The notes beneath the pieces were generated by a model. It was given only the letters and a program-made list of their open reading frames with translations, had not been told where the DNA came from and made no database searches. This document shows positions 25,470 to 36,997 of a stretch of 64,000 nucleotides of DNA, one piece after another. The number at the start of each line of letters is the position of its first letter. Within the stretch, counting starts at the first letter, position 1. The position numbers and the translations under genes are program-made. This DNA comes from Liquidambar formosana (taxonomy: Eukaryota; Streptophyta; Magnoliopsida; Saxifragales; Altingiaceae), in contig CM077833.1 in assembly GCA_039720395.1 (NCBI GenBank), forward strand, positions 10,477,133 through 10,541,132. Direction: 5' to 3'.

Positions 25470-25540
25470 TCATTTTGAATTCATGGTTGAATTTATTTTG
25501 CCTGTATTCATGGTTGAATTTATTTTGCCTGTATTGAAAA
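25470..25540. repeat. Short tandem duplication, two units of about 27 bp
   Basis: The unit ATTCATGGTTGAATTTATTT plus TGCCTGT occurs twice in a row. A related word lies about 125 bp upstream. Confidence 0.8.
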
Positions 25541-25605
25541 ATAATCCAAGTGCTGGTTTGAATTCAATTTTAGGTACGTTTACCACCATGTTTCAATTTG
25601 ATCTA

Positions 25606-25763
25606 AGAACAACCATCGCTTGGAGAAAATATTCTTTGGTTCCAAAAATAGCTAACTCTATAACCCTAATCAAGAGTAAGGGGTTTATTAGGTGTTTGAT
25701 TAAGGTTCTAGAGTTAGCTATTTTTGGAACCAAAGAATCTTTTCTCCAAGTGATGGTTGTTCT
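25606..25763. repeat. Near-perfect hairpin at the retroposon 5' end
   Basis: Arms 25606-25673 and 25696-25763 (68 nt each) pair with about four mismatches around a 22-nt loop. Core words are AACAACCATC, TTCTTTGGTTCC and AAAATAGCTAACTCTA. The left arm starts directly after the target duplication. Confidence 0.9.
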
Positions 25764-26364
25764 ATATGTTTCTTCTCATTGTTTTGATGGTCTTCTTGGG
25801 TGTTTTGTTTGGTGGTGTTTTGTTTGCTGGGTTTTTTTGCAGAGGCAGAAGATTATTAGATCAGGTTGCTCACTATTATATATGGATAAGATTTCTTGTC
25901 TTGGGGTTTGCGTGGAAGTGAAAATATAGTGGCATCTTCAATGTATTACACCGAAGTTTCAACTCTGTGTGGGTGGGGCTTTAATTATGGAGTTTCTAGA
26001 GCTTTTGGTGATCAGCTTGAGGTCTCTCTTGTCTTGAGGGCTCTATTCCAGTGATCATGTGTTATTACAGGTTTAGCAATTGGAGTTTGGCTTGCCAGAG
26101 ATTGTTGGGGGTTGCATCTTCTGTTGAGGTTGGTGGTTCGACCTTGATCTGGTGGAGCTCTTATGTTATCTGTTTTCTTAGTGCTTTTGGTTTGTTTTAG
26201 TAGTTTTTGTTTTGGGTGTTTTCTTTTAAATGTTTGTGTTGGGCGTGAGGGGTGCCTTTTTAGCAAGGGCTGCATTGTTTTTTGGTGTATTCTCGGGATT
26301 TTTCTTGGTGTGTGGATAGTGTTTCCATATTAATAAAATTAATTTTTGTGGATAAAAAAAAAAA
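25606..26364 (+). mobile_element. LINE-type retroposon, 5'-truncated, with poly(A) and 16-bp TSD
   Basis: The 16-mer GTTTCAATTTGATCTA flanks the insert exactly (25590-25605 and 26365-26380). The insert ends in poly(A) (26354-26364), preceded by GT-rich DNA and AATAAAATT, typical of the 3' untranslated tail of plant L1 elements. There is no coding domain. The first 158 bp form a near-perfect hairpin, listed separately. Confidence 0.9.
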
Positions 26365-26380
26365 GTTTCAATTTGATCTA

Positions 26381-26593
26381 CCTTGTGTTTTTTACAATAG
26401 CATAACTGTACCCACCATGTGCAAATGGGATTTCTAATTTTTCATTTTTGAATGACTTCCCGATTCATTAGCAAAACGAATTGGTCCTACTTAAAATATC
26501 TTACTAGTTGCTACTAGCTTTTGCTGGCAAAGGACGATATTAATGATTCGTATCCATCCCAGTGATAAACCTTTCGATGGGGTTTTGATTTTG

Positions 26594-26624
<31 letters not shown>

Positions 26625-26858
26625 TGTCCTTTGTTTTGGTAGTGCTTTGGTCGATGATCGATCAATTGTCATTGATCCTGATTGATATCTTGTTATTTTG
26701 CACCGTGAATTATAATGCAACTATCTGTACACCACAAGCAATATTTCAACTTCCAATTGCCCAAGTTAATTGTTTAATAGTTAATATGTATTGGAGTTAT
26801 ATCTCGTGCATTAGCGGATTATAGGGCACGAGGTATTATCATTAATGCATGATGCTGA
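26381..26858. other. Intergenic, left of the Copia element
   Basis: AT-rich, with a (TTA)n run at about 26597-26622. No gene was seen. Confidence 0.5.
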
Positions 26859-28076
26859 TGTTATATTTATCTTATAATGTGGACTAACATAGTCATTTAT
26901 TGTACCTACTTTGCTTATAGGCTCATAATGGGATGGGCCAACTATATTGTACACATGGGGAAAGCCCCTACTCTCATCTTATATATAAATGGGAGCGGCT
27001 ATTGTAACCCCCCAAAGTAATAAGTTGCCCCCACCTGATATCCCCACCCCCCAAATATATATACCCACCCCTCTGAAAGACTAAAATACCCCTCTTCTAA
27101 ATAACCCTAACCCTCACCCACCCCTCTCACCCATGCCACTCCCCCCACCCACACGAGGCCCCCGAGAAAAAAGAAGAGAACAACGAGAAAAAAGAAGAAC
27201 AACGACGACGACGGCAAGGGAGGTTCTTCCTCTTCTCTCTTCTTCTCCTCTTCTTTATTTCTTTATTTCTTTCTTTCTTTCTTTTTCTTTTTTCTTTTTT
27301 TTTTCCTCTGCTGGTCAGATCTGTGGGGGGAGGTTTTTTTTTTCAAAACCTCCATTTTTTCTGGCAATGGGAGGTTCTTCCTCTTCTCTCTTCTTCTCTT
27401 CTTCAATTTTTCTTTCTTTCTTTCTTTTTATTTTTTATTTTTTATTTATTTATTTTTTCCTCTGCTGGTAAGATCTGTGTGTTTCCGGCAAAGGAGGGTT
27501 TTTTTTTCAAAACCTCCATTTTTTCCAGCGACAGGAGGGAAGAGAAAGAAAAGGAAAGAAAAAAAAGAGGGCTGCCGATGGGAGGGAAGAGGAGAAGAAA
27601 AAAAAAAGAAGAAGAAGAGAAGAAGAGGAAAAAGGAGGAAGGAAGAAGAGGGGTGCGGTGCTCGCTGTCGCCAGTGGGGTAGGGTGCCGAAGAGAATTAC
27701 CGGTGGAAAGGGGTACAGGAGAAAGGATGGGTGGGGGTACTAAAGCCCTTTTTGGTCATTTTGCATCATAATTCTTCTCATTAAAAAATTTGGGGGAGCA
27801 ACTTATAACTTAGGGGGGTTGCAACAGCCATTCCCTATATAAATAACAATAAGCCCATTATGTTGTCATTATTTTATTGCTGAATTAGGATTGAGAGTAG
27901 TTCTTTTTCTCTGCCAAAAAACACACGTTCTTTTGCAGCCATCATCATTGTACCAACAAAGTTTATAAAGCATCAATGGCAGGATTATAATCAAATCATA
28001 AAGGTATGTTTGACATCCCAATATATTACACACGCTGTGAATAAAAAGAGAATATCATATTAAATAGATTCTAACA
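26859..28076 (+). repeat. 5' LTR of the Copia element (MITE-split)
   Basis: It begins TGTTATATTTATC and ends TCTAACA. After removing the MITE and one TSD copy it is about 364 bp, matching the 366-bp 3' LTR. Confidence 0.95.
26991..27835. mobile_element. Mutator-type MITE, copy 2, inside the Copia 5' LTR
   Basis: It shares TIRs with copy 1: the left starts GGGAGCGGCTATTGTAACCC and the right reads GGGAATGGCTGTTGCAACCC in reverse complement. A perfect 9-bp duplication, TATATAAAT, lies at 26982-26990 and 27836-27844, and the 3' LTR has this 9-mer only once at the same place. The interior contains about three imperfect tandem copies of a TCTTCCTCTTCTCTC...CAAAACCTCC unit. Confidence 0.95.
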
Positions 28077-28077
28077 C

Positions 28078-28091
28078 TTGGTATCAGAACC
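28078..28091 (+). other. Primer-binding site (initiator tRNA-Met type)
   Basis: TTGGTATCAGAACC starts two bases after the 5' LTR. It matches the usual TGGTATCAGAGC with one change. Confidence 0.85.
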
Positions 28092-28316
28092 ATACTCTTT
28101 TGTTCATGGCTGTGTTAGATTAAAATTCTTAATCTTTATTGATTTATTCATGATGTTGAATTCGCTTCCGCAACGCCTGCCTATCATGCTGTTTTTTTAT
28201 TATTATTTTGTTTTGTTTCGTTCTTGTGTTTTTCGGGACACTGTATTGGAGACGTAGTTTTCTTATGGCCTAAAAGTTGAAACCTTTTTTGGCCTTCTCT
28301 CTTTACACGTTTCCCA

Positions 28317-28573
28317 AAGGACAAGGAATCCTTATTAGATGAAAGCACTTCCTAGTTATTAATTTTCGTTTGGCAGTGTAAGTTGTATATAAAATTAATT
28401 TAATTGACCCTTGTTTTTATGGTTGAAGGGACCCATTCAAAGGACAAGGAATCATTGTTAGATAATTATAAAAAAAAAAAAAAAAAACTTCCCAATTATT
28501 AATTTTCGTTTGGTAGTGTAAGTTGTATATAAAATTAATTTAATTGACCCTTGTTTTTATGGTTGAGGGGACC
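28317..28573. repeat. Tandem duplication in the Copia leader
   Basis: A unit of about 125-135 bp starting AAAGGACAAGGAATC and ending TGGTTGA(A/G)GGGACCCA occurs twice. The second copy has a poly(A) run of about 18. Confidence 0.85.
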
Positions 28574-28741
28574 CACTTGATATGTTGAATTTTTTAGTGG
28601 GATGACATTGATCCAACTAAAAGGGTTAGTACAAAGGGCTTGGCTCCTCTACTGTGAGAATTTTTTGGGTTTTTAGTAATCAATTTCTTATATGGTCGGG
28701 TCACATGGAATAAAATAGGCCATGTGGTATTTTTGAGCCAC

Positions 28742-28745
<4 letters not shown>

Positions 28746-28788
<43 letters not shown>
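28746..28788. repeat. AT microsatellite
   Basis: About 21 TA units in the leader of the Copia element. Confidence 0.9.
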
Positions 28789-28791
<3 letters not shown>

Positions 28792-29454
28792 AAAAAGGTG
28801 TTTTCTTTGGCCCATTGCTATCTTAGCTTATGATTGAAATTAAACACTTGTCATACATTTTTTAAATGCATACTCTGCAATTTTATGGTACAACAAATTT
28901 TGTGATATATTAAGAAATTGATGTGTTATGTTTATGGTATACTCTTCCTTATAATAATATTGAACCTTAAGTAATTTTCATTTTGGTTTAATGTGGGAGA
29001 TATTTTCTTATTCTAGGAAAAAAAAAAAAAAGGAACCTATAATTTTGAGTGGTTATGTATCTACCCATCGTAGGACTAATCATGATAATTTTTTTTTCTT
29101 GGGGAAATTTTTGAAATAAATCTTGATTGTTATTTCATCAATTGAAATTATACTAAGATCTATACGGGAAATGGATTCACCATCTCAGTGAGTCATTACT
29201 TGGTAGGATGCTTAGGACGATAAAGAAAATGATTAAGTACATTGTACTTGGCGATTCAATTATATCCTGTCGATAGTGGGTCATCTTAAGTCATTGCATT
29301 TAATTGTTTTGCTTTATGATGCATAGGAGTCCATTGTGTATTACAGACTCTAGCGTACGATTAAGATGAAAATCTTATTTCTTGTTATTAGATAAATGAG
29401 GATATTTATGAGTGCATGTTTTTTATTTTCACATGCATAATAAATGTTATTATA
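28792..29454 (+). other. Copia leader, noncoding
   Basis: AT-rich untranslated leader between the microsatellite and the inferred gag ATG at 29455. No gene was seen. Confidence 0.6.
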
Positions 29455-32400
29455 ATGTCCTCAGCTTTTGGCAATCCTGGTCTGTCTCTCTAATTATCTA
29501 CCATCAAGACACTAACAGGGACCAATTATGAAGATTGGTATGAGTCTCTCACTATCAATTTGGCAATTATGAATCTAGACTTAGTTTTGAGGGTTGAAGC
29601 ACCTGCTAAGCCTACTGCTAAAAGTTCTGCTGAGGTTAAGTCCTATTTTGAGCGTCAAGAGCATTCTAATAGGACTTGTCTTATGATCATGAAGTATACC
29701 ATTGATAAGTCTATTAGACAGAGCATAGCCCATATTGATGACGCTAAGGGCTTTCTAGATGTTGTTGGGAAGAAATTTACCAAGTTTGATAAGGCAGAAA
29801 AGGGAATTCTCATAAAGTTATTTACTACCACTAGTTATGATGGTGCTAATGGAGTTTGTGAACACATCATGAAGCTCACTCATTTCTTCAATAAGTTGAA
29901 GGATGTGAAAGTTGTGTTGGTAGATAGTTTTCTTGTGTGGCAAGTGCTTGAATCTTTGCAATCTCAATTTGATGCACTCAAGACAACCTATAATGCTCAA
30001 AAGGAAGAGTGGACCTTGAGTGAAATGACTGCTATTGTCACCCAAGAAGAAGAAGCAATGAAGAAGGGAAAATCTCAAAGTGCTCGTATGGTAACTCATG
30101 CTGGAGGAAACTCGAAGAAGAATTTTTCTAAGGGTGGTAACAGCAACAAAGCATATAATAAGAAAAATTTTGGGAAGCATCCTCAACAGGCCAATGCAGG
30201 CGCTTCACTTGGGCCTAAAACAGAGTGTTTCAAATGGAAGTGCAACTTCTGTTATGTGGTTGGACACAAAAAGGCAGATTACAGGAAGTTTATGGCTTAG
30301 CTAGAAAAGAAAAGTACACCTTTGATATTAGTGTACTTTGAATCTAATCTAGTTGATGTGCCCTCTAGTACTTGGTGGCTTGACACTGGTGTAACCATTC
30401 ATATTACCAATTCTCTGCAGGATTTAAGAAGCAGCAGAAAGTCGAGTGAAAGCGAGTTGGTGGTAAACATAGGAAACGGTATGAAGGTTAGAGTTGAAGA
30501 CATTGGTGTAGTGAAACTTTTTTTGGACTCTGGACATGTGTTAGACTTGATAGATGTTGCTTATATACCTTCCATTAGGAGAAACCGTATATCTGCTTCT
30601 ATTTTGGACAAATATAGTTATAGTTTTCTCTTTAAAAATGTAAAGGTTACTTTATATTATGATTCTGTTGTAGTTAGTTCTAGCACATTGTGTGATGATT
30701 TATATAAAATTGATTTGCGTCCTATTTTACCTCATTGTGTTCCTAGTACTTCTGTTGTGAATTCTGTAGTTGCTTCTAAACGTGAGAGAATCAATGAAAA
30801 ATCTTCTATGTTATGGCACAAACGATTGAGTCACATTTCTAGACAGAGAATAGGAAGGTTGATTAAAGATGGTATCCTTAATAATCTAGATTTTTCTGAT
30901 TTTGAGACTTGTATTGATTGTATTAAAGGGAAACTTACTGCTAAAACTAGGAGGCAAAAGGTTGGTAGGAGTCCGAATGTTCTAGAGCTGATATATATTG
31001 ACATATGTGGGCCACTTACTCCTGCTTCTTTGGGGAATTATTATAAGTACTTCATCACCTTTATTGATGATCATTCCTATTATGGTTATATTGAGCTCAT
31101 TCGTGAAAAGACTAACTCTTTGGAAGCTTTCAAAGTATTCAAGACTGCTGTAGCGTTTCAAAAGAGTAAGAAAATTAAAGTACTTAAATCAGATAGAGGT
31201 GGTGAGTATTATGGGAGGTATAATGAAATTAGGCGTAATCCTAGACCTTTTGCTAAATTTCTTCAAGAATGTTATATTGAAGCTCAATATATAATTCCTA
31301 GAACTCCTGAACAAAATAGGGTTGCAAAAAGGTGGAACTGCACTCTTATGGACATGGTGAGACGTATGCTTAGTCACTCGTCCTTACCTGAATTCTTGTA
31401 GGGTGAGGCTTTGAAGACTGCCACCTACATTTTGAATCAAGTGCTGAGTAAGTCAATTCCCAAAATGCCTTATGAGTTGTGGTCAGGGAAGAGGCCTAGT
31501 TTACACCATTTTCATGTTTGGGGTTGTAAGGCTGAAGTAAGGCCTTATAATCCACAATTGAAGAAACTTGACCTTAAAACTGTCAGTGGATACTTTATAG
31601 GCTATTGCATAGGCTTGAGAGGCTCTAGATTCTACTGCCCTTCTCATATTACTAGAGTTATTGAGTCTGATCATGCCATTTTCTTTTAGGATGATATTGA
31701 CACTAATATTTCCTTTCCACGCCAAATTACTTTTATGGAGGAACATGTTGTTATCCCCATGCCTATTATTTCACCATCAATGATTGCACCACCACCACCA
31801 CCAGTGGAGCAACCTGTTATTGTTGCTCAAGAGCGTGATGAACCTACTGTGGAGCCTGATGAACCTACTATCGATAAGGAGATAACTGATGATATTAATT
31901 TGAGGAGATCATAGAAGACTCGTACATCTGTAATTTCTTATGACTATATAGTCTATTTGTAGGTACATGAATTTGATGTTAGAATGTCTTCTGATCCGGC
32001 TATCTTTCAGAAGGCCATTGATAGCCCAAATTCTTCATCTTGGATGGATGCCATGTATGATGATATGGTACCCATAGATCGCAATAAGGTATGGGATTTG
32101 GTTAAATTGCCAGATGGTTATAGGCTAACTAGTTGTAAATGAGTTTTTAAAACCAAACATAATTCTAGTGGTCTGGTTAAAAGGTATAAGTCAAGACTTG
32201 TGGCTAAGGGCCTTAGCCAAAGAGAGGGCGTTGATTATAAAGATACTTTCCAACTGTTTCTACAAAGGACTCTTTCGGATCATCATGGCTTTACTAGCTC
32301 ATTATGACTTGGAATTACATCAGATGGATGTTAAAACAGCATTTCTTAATGGGAATCTATTTGAAGATGTATACATGATGCAATTGGATGGTTTTCTGGT

Positions 32401-32790
32401 GACTAGGAAAGAACACATGGTGTGCAAACTTAAGAAATCCATCTATGGACTCAAGTAGGCATCAAGACAGTGGTATTTGAAATTTGATGAGATTTTCACC
32501 TCTTGTGGTTTTAAAAGAATGTTGTCGATCAATGCATATACTTAAAGGTCAGTGAGAGTAAATATATTTTCCTTGTGCTTTATGTGGATGATATATTGCT
32601 TACTTTCAATAACATTGAGCCCTTGATTGAGACAAAGCATATGTTGTCCTCCCATTTTGACATGAAGGATCTTGATAAAGCCTCTTATGTATTGAGAATA
32701 CAAATTCTTTGTGACAAACCTAATGGTGTTCTTGGATTACTCAAAAAACCTATATTGAGCATGTTCTAAGAAGATTTAATATGTAGTCTT

Positions 32791-35480
32791 TGTCACGACC
32801 CAAATTAATTAAGCCGTGATCAATAATAATAAAACAAGCTTTTTCTTTAATAAATCCTTTGATAAAACATGGATGACACGTGTTAAAATCCTCAATCATT
32901 TTAAAATTTTTCGGCATGACCCATCCGTAGATAGGACATATCATCGTGAAAACCTGTTATAAAAATCCATACATAAAAATTTCCTGTCATCCATGGAAGT
33001 GGTATCATCCCATGCGTCGCATTCCACATACACACAACCATAAGTAATTAAAATTACAACCCGGATTAAATTTACATTTACATTCGCCAGTGGCTCGAAT
33101 AAAATTTAACGAAATACATTCATTAATCCTATGAAAATACATTAATAAATCCTAATAAAGCGAGCCTCCGCATAACTTCATGACCTGTAATACTGAAAAA
33201 CATTTAAAATAATAGGCGTGAGTCTGACGACTCAGTAGATACAATTTTACATAGTAAACTAAAGTAATGATATAAATAAAACTAATTATATCATTTACAT
33301 CAAAATATACTAACTGAGTATATTACAAATCCAAAAATAAGTTATAACCCATAACTTAAAATAAATAATGCATAATGCCCAATGCATGAGACTCATGTCC
33401 AATTTTCATTGATTCCATTTATTACCGACCACTCCCGCAGGAGTCTTCGCGCGGAAACGGAGGATTTTAAACCCAACCTCCAAGAGGACAACACAAGGGT
33501 TCCTACCTGGAACCGGAAAGTAGCCTCTGATTCGGGAACACAAGGGTTCCTACCTGGAATTAGAAAGTACCCCAGGACCAAAGGAATGGAAAACACCGTA
33601 AAATCCCATTGACTGCAAGTAGTCCAATTCCAATGACCCCTTTTTATGCAATACTTTTACCCAGTATTCATTAAGTCCATTTAATGCATGATTATGCCCA
33701 ATATGCAGTGCGATAAACCATAAAATGATTTTTTTAACCAAAATCATCTCCCAAAATATACCACATAAACCATAGTAGAAAATAATCACTAAATTATACC
33801 AATTTATGTTAACAACATAAATACTCATAAAATCTACACAATTATATTCTATAGAATGTATAAAACAAACCAACTCATTAATAAACGTAATTTCCAATTT
33901 ACGTTATCAAATACCCAAAGTTCCATTCAAGATTTATTCCATAAATCATGTAAATATACATATTCTAAACCCAATAATACCAAATAATATGATAATATAT
34001 ACCATATTATCATGTCCATAGTTTAAACCTACGTAAATTGCACCTACCTCAACTAAATGCGTGGAAAAATGTAACATTTGATATTGTGGGTATGAAATCC
34101 AAGCCCTAGGATGCAAATGCATGCTCCCAATCCAAACCCTAGCTCCCAAATGACTTGGTTGATGAAAATAATGGAGGTCCCAACTCCAAGTCACCACCAA
34201 AACTCCCTAATATGCATGAATAACCCAAAAATGTAAGAATAAGATGATAGCCCAAAATAAATTACAAATCCCAACTCCAAAATGTGAGAAAATACCTCTA
34301 AGAATGCAAAAGAGTTGGTGAGGATGACAATCCATGCCAACACCCATGAAATCCAAGCTCAAATCACCATGAACAAGCTCCAAGCTCCACCAAGAGGTTG
34401 GAGAATATGAATCTAACCATAATAATGCATTCCTAAGCATCAAAGAGAGAGAAAAACCCAAATCCATAGCCATACACGCATAGATTGGGCCAAAATACTC
34501 TAGATCCGAGCTCGCCAGCGTCGGGTCGAGGTCGCCGTGCTCTGGCGAGTCACTGTGCTCCGACGAGTCGCCGTCGAGCCTCCGCCCCTTCTTCTCCTTC
34601 TCTCCCTCTCTCTCTTTCTCTCCATTCCCAAAAAGACCAGATTTGGTCTAAAATCGTGGGGGATGGGTTTTTATAAGGGGTGAGGGGCACATGCATTATT
34701 TGACGCAAAAAAATTTGCAAAATCCGCGATGCACGATTGATCGTGGTTTGAGGGCACGATCGATCATGAAAAACAGAAGCAAAATCACATTTCCAGGCAC
34801 CTACGATCGATCGTCCTCCAGGCACGATCGATCGTCCCCAAGCCAGGATCGATCGTCCCTTACTGAAAACGCCCAGTAACTCAGGCAAATGTGTATAAAC
34901 CCACACAGTACGCACCACTACCTTATTTTCATTAAAATCATTTAAGTAATCTTCTCCATTCTTTTATTCTTCCTTTTACTTTAAGTTATTTAATGAAAAT
35001 AAGCAAATAACCCCCATTTGAATCCAAATAAAATATCAAAAAAATCAAATACCCAATATATCAAAATCTCATTTCCAAGTTTTAGTACGAAATTCGTCGC
35101 CCGACAAATTTTCCTAAAACAAACATGCGTGAAACCCAATCCAAACATGCTAATAAAATCTCATAAAATCACCAATGTCTTATAATATTATAAACTCCCA
35201 TTACCACCAAAAATTATCCTTTAAAATGAAGATTTACGAAAATTCACTTTTCCCCAACACTTAGCCAAATTTCAGCAGCTTAAACCCTTAAGTTGCAAAT
35301 AAGGCTAAATGCGCCCGAAGGATACTTGATGCACAAAAACAAGCATCAAAACACATCCAACATCATAATATCATACACATGCATTACCCATACATGTGAT
35401 CATTCAAAAAATCAAGGGATTAGCCACGTTAATCATAGATTAAACCCTTAATACCCTATTTAAAAATTACGGGTATTACA
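32791..35480 (+). mobile_element. Solo LTR A (Gypsy-like), inside the Copia RT
   Basis: It starts TGTCACGACCC and ends GGGTATTACA (TG..CA), and is flanked by a perfect 5-bp duplication, GTCTT (32786-32790 and 35481-35485). The 2,690 bp hold no coding domain. The host reading resumes on the other side (CSPRKAP...). The TGTCACGACCC start and GTATTACA end are typical of long-LTR plant Gypsy families; the family is inferred, because no internal region is present. Confidence 0.9.
34733..34856. repeat. Five spaced CGATCGATCG-type palindromes in solo LTR A
   Basis: ACGATTGATCGT (34733), ACGATCGATCAT (34756), ACGATCGATCGT (34803 and 34824) and GGATCGATCGT (34846). The spacing is about 21-47 bases. 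A similar cluster occurs in the related LTR B at 40280-40381. Confidence 0.85.
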
Positions 35481-36614
35481 GTCTTGTTCTCCTAGAAAAG
35501 CACCTATTGTAAATGGTGATAAACTCTCTAAGTCTCAATGCCCACAGAATGATCTCGAGAGAACTCAAATACAAGATAAGTCATATGCATCAGTTATAGG
35601 TAGTCTAATGTATGCTCAAGTATGTACACGACCTGATATTGCTTTTGTTGTTGGTGCACTTGGCAGATACTTGAGTGTTCCTGGTTTGGGTCACTGGAAA
35701 AATAATAAAGAAAGTACTACGGTACATGCAATGCACTAAAAATTTTGTATTGATATATCAATGATCCGATATTCTTGATATAGTCAGGTATTCAGATGCT
35801 GATTTTTCAGGATTGTACAGATAACTTTAGATCCACTTCTAGTTATATATTTATGATGGCAGGAAGAGCTGTTTCATGGAAAAGTGTTAAGCAGACACTT
35901 GCAGCTTCCTCAACTATGGAGGCAGAGTATATAGCATGTTATGGGGCCACATGTGAAGCTATGTGGCTGTGGAATTTTATCTCAGGGCTGGGTATTGTAG
36001 ATTCCATTTCGAGGCCACTAAAGATATATTGTGATAATTCTGCAACAGTTTCTTTCTCTCAGAATGCTAGGAGTACTACACGCTCCAAGTATATTGACAT
36101 CAAATATTTCTTTGTGAGAAAAAAAGTTGCTGAATCTTATATTTGCATTGAGCATATTTTCACAAAACATATGTTGGCCGATCCACTAACTAAAGGATTA
36201 GCTCCAAAAGTTTTTCAGGGACATGTGACTCATATGGGATTATTAGCCTTCTGTTATTTTTAATTAGTGGGAATTCTGTGTGTTACTATCATGTGCTCAT
36301 TGTGAGTTATTTTTATGTTGCCATATACTATTGTGCGCACATTTTTTTGTTACTATGTCATTATTGATTTGTGATTCGAGACATTCAGATTTAGTCTCAA
36401 TGAGCTTCTTATGGATCACATTTTTGTGTTATTTCCTATATTATAGTTGCTTTTGGCTATTTATATCACATTGGTGTAAGTGCTTGGTTATGTGTTATGC
36501 ATCTTGTCGATGTATTTTTACATAACTAAGTGCTTGCAAACACATGTTGGACTAAGCTATTATTTAGGTACTTAATCACTTTTGAGATTTTGAGATTGAA
36601 TGACTTATGTTGTC

Positions 36615-36626
36615 CAAGTGGGAGAT
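36615..36626 (+). other. Polypurine tract of the Copia element
   Basis: CAAGTGGGAGAT immediately precedes the 3' LTR start TGTTGTATTT. Confidence 0.75.
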
Positions 36627-36992
36627 TGTTGTATTTATCTTATAATGTAGACTAACATAGTAATTTATTGTACCTATTTTGCTTATGGGGCCATAATGGG
36701 ATGGGCCAACTATATTGTACACATGGAGAAAGCCCCTACTCTCATCCTATATATAAATAGCAATAAGCCCATTATGTTATTATTATGTTATTGCTGAATT
36801 AGGGTTGAGAATAGTTCTTTTCATCTCCTAAAAAACACACGTTCTTTTGTAGTCATCATCATTGTGCCAATAAAGTTTACAAAGCATTAATGGTAGGATC
36901 ATCATCAAATCATGGAGGAATGTTTGATATCCCAATATATTACACACACTTGTGAAATAAAAAGAGAATATCATATTGAATAGATTCTAACA
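36627..36992 (+). repeat. 3' LTR of the Copia element
   Basis: 366 bp from TGTTGTATTTATC to TTCTAACA. It is collinear with the 5' LTR and lacks the MITE, so it keeps the empty insertion site ATATATAAATAGC near 36758. Confidence 0.95.
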
Positions 36993-36997
36993 GTTGA

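Larger units (their letters stand above)
29455..36263 (+). pseudogene. Copia gag-pol polyprotein, multiply interrupted
   Basis: Gag (inferred ATG 29455, TAA at 29491-29493) has a UBN2-type domain and a zinc knuckle near 30240-30285 whose last Cys is Tyr. Protease (WWLDTG, about 30373) follows, then the GAG-pre-integrase domain and integrase (30790-31400). In the integrase the two catalytic Asp regions (DICGP, SDRGGEY) are kept, but the Glu of the usual VAER is Lys (VAKR). The RT has QMDVKTAFLNG (about 32320) and YVDDILL (32578). RNase H lies at 35796-36263, after the solo LTR. Stops lie at 30298, 31399, 31687, 31912, 31960, 32138 and 32456, and frameshifts near 32250 and 32515. Nearly all stops sit where Trp or Gln codons are usual, as expected from C-to-T decay. 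Confidence 0.9.
26859..36992 (+). mobile_element. Ty1/Copia retrotransposon, full length, decayed, with nested insertions
   Basis: The element runs from TG at 26859 to CA at 36992 and is flanked by GCTGA and GTTGA, a 5-bp target duplication with one transition. LTRs are at 26859-28076 and 36627-36992. A primer-binding site matching initiator tRNA-Met follows the 5' LTR, and a purine tract (AAGTGGGAGA) precedes the 3' LTR. Domains run gag, protease, integrase, RT, RNase H, the Copia order. A Mutator-type MITE sits in the 5' LTR and a solo LTR splits RT from RNase H. Without these two inserts the element is about 6.6 kb. Confidence 0.95.

Noticed and set aside
25483..25929. 148-residue plus-strand frame that looks membrane-protein-like
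   Set aside because: It runs through a tandem repeat, a target duplication and a retroposon hairpin, so it cannot be a real gene.
34485..34918. Opposed frames in solo LTR A
   Set aside because: They fall inside noncoding LTR DNA defined by TG..CA ends and a perfect TSD.
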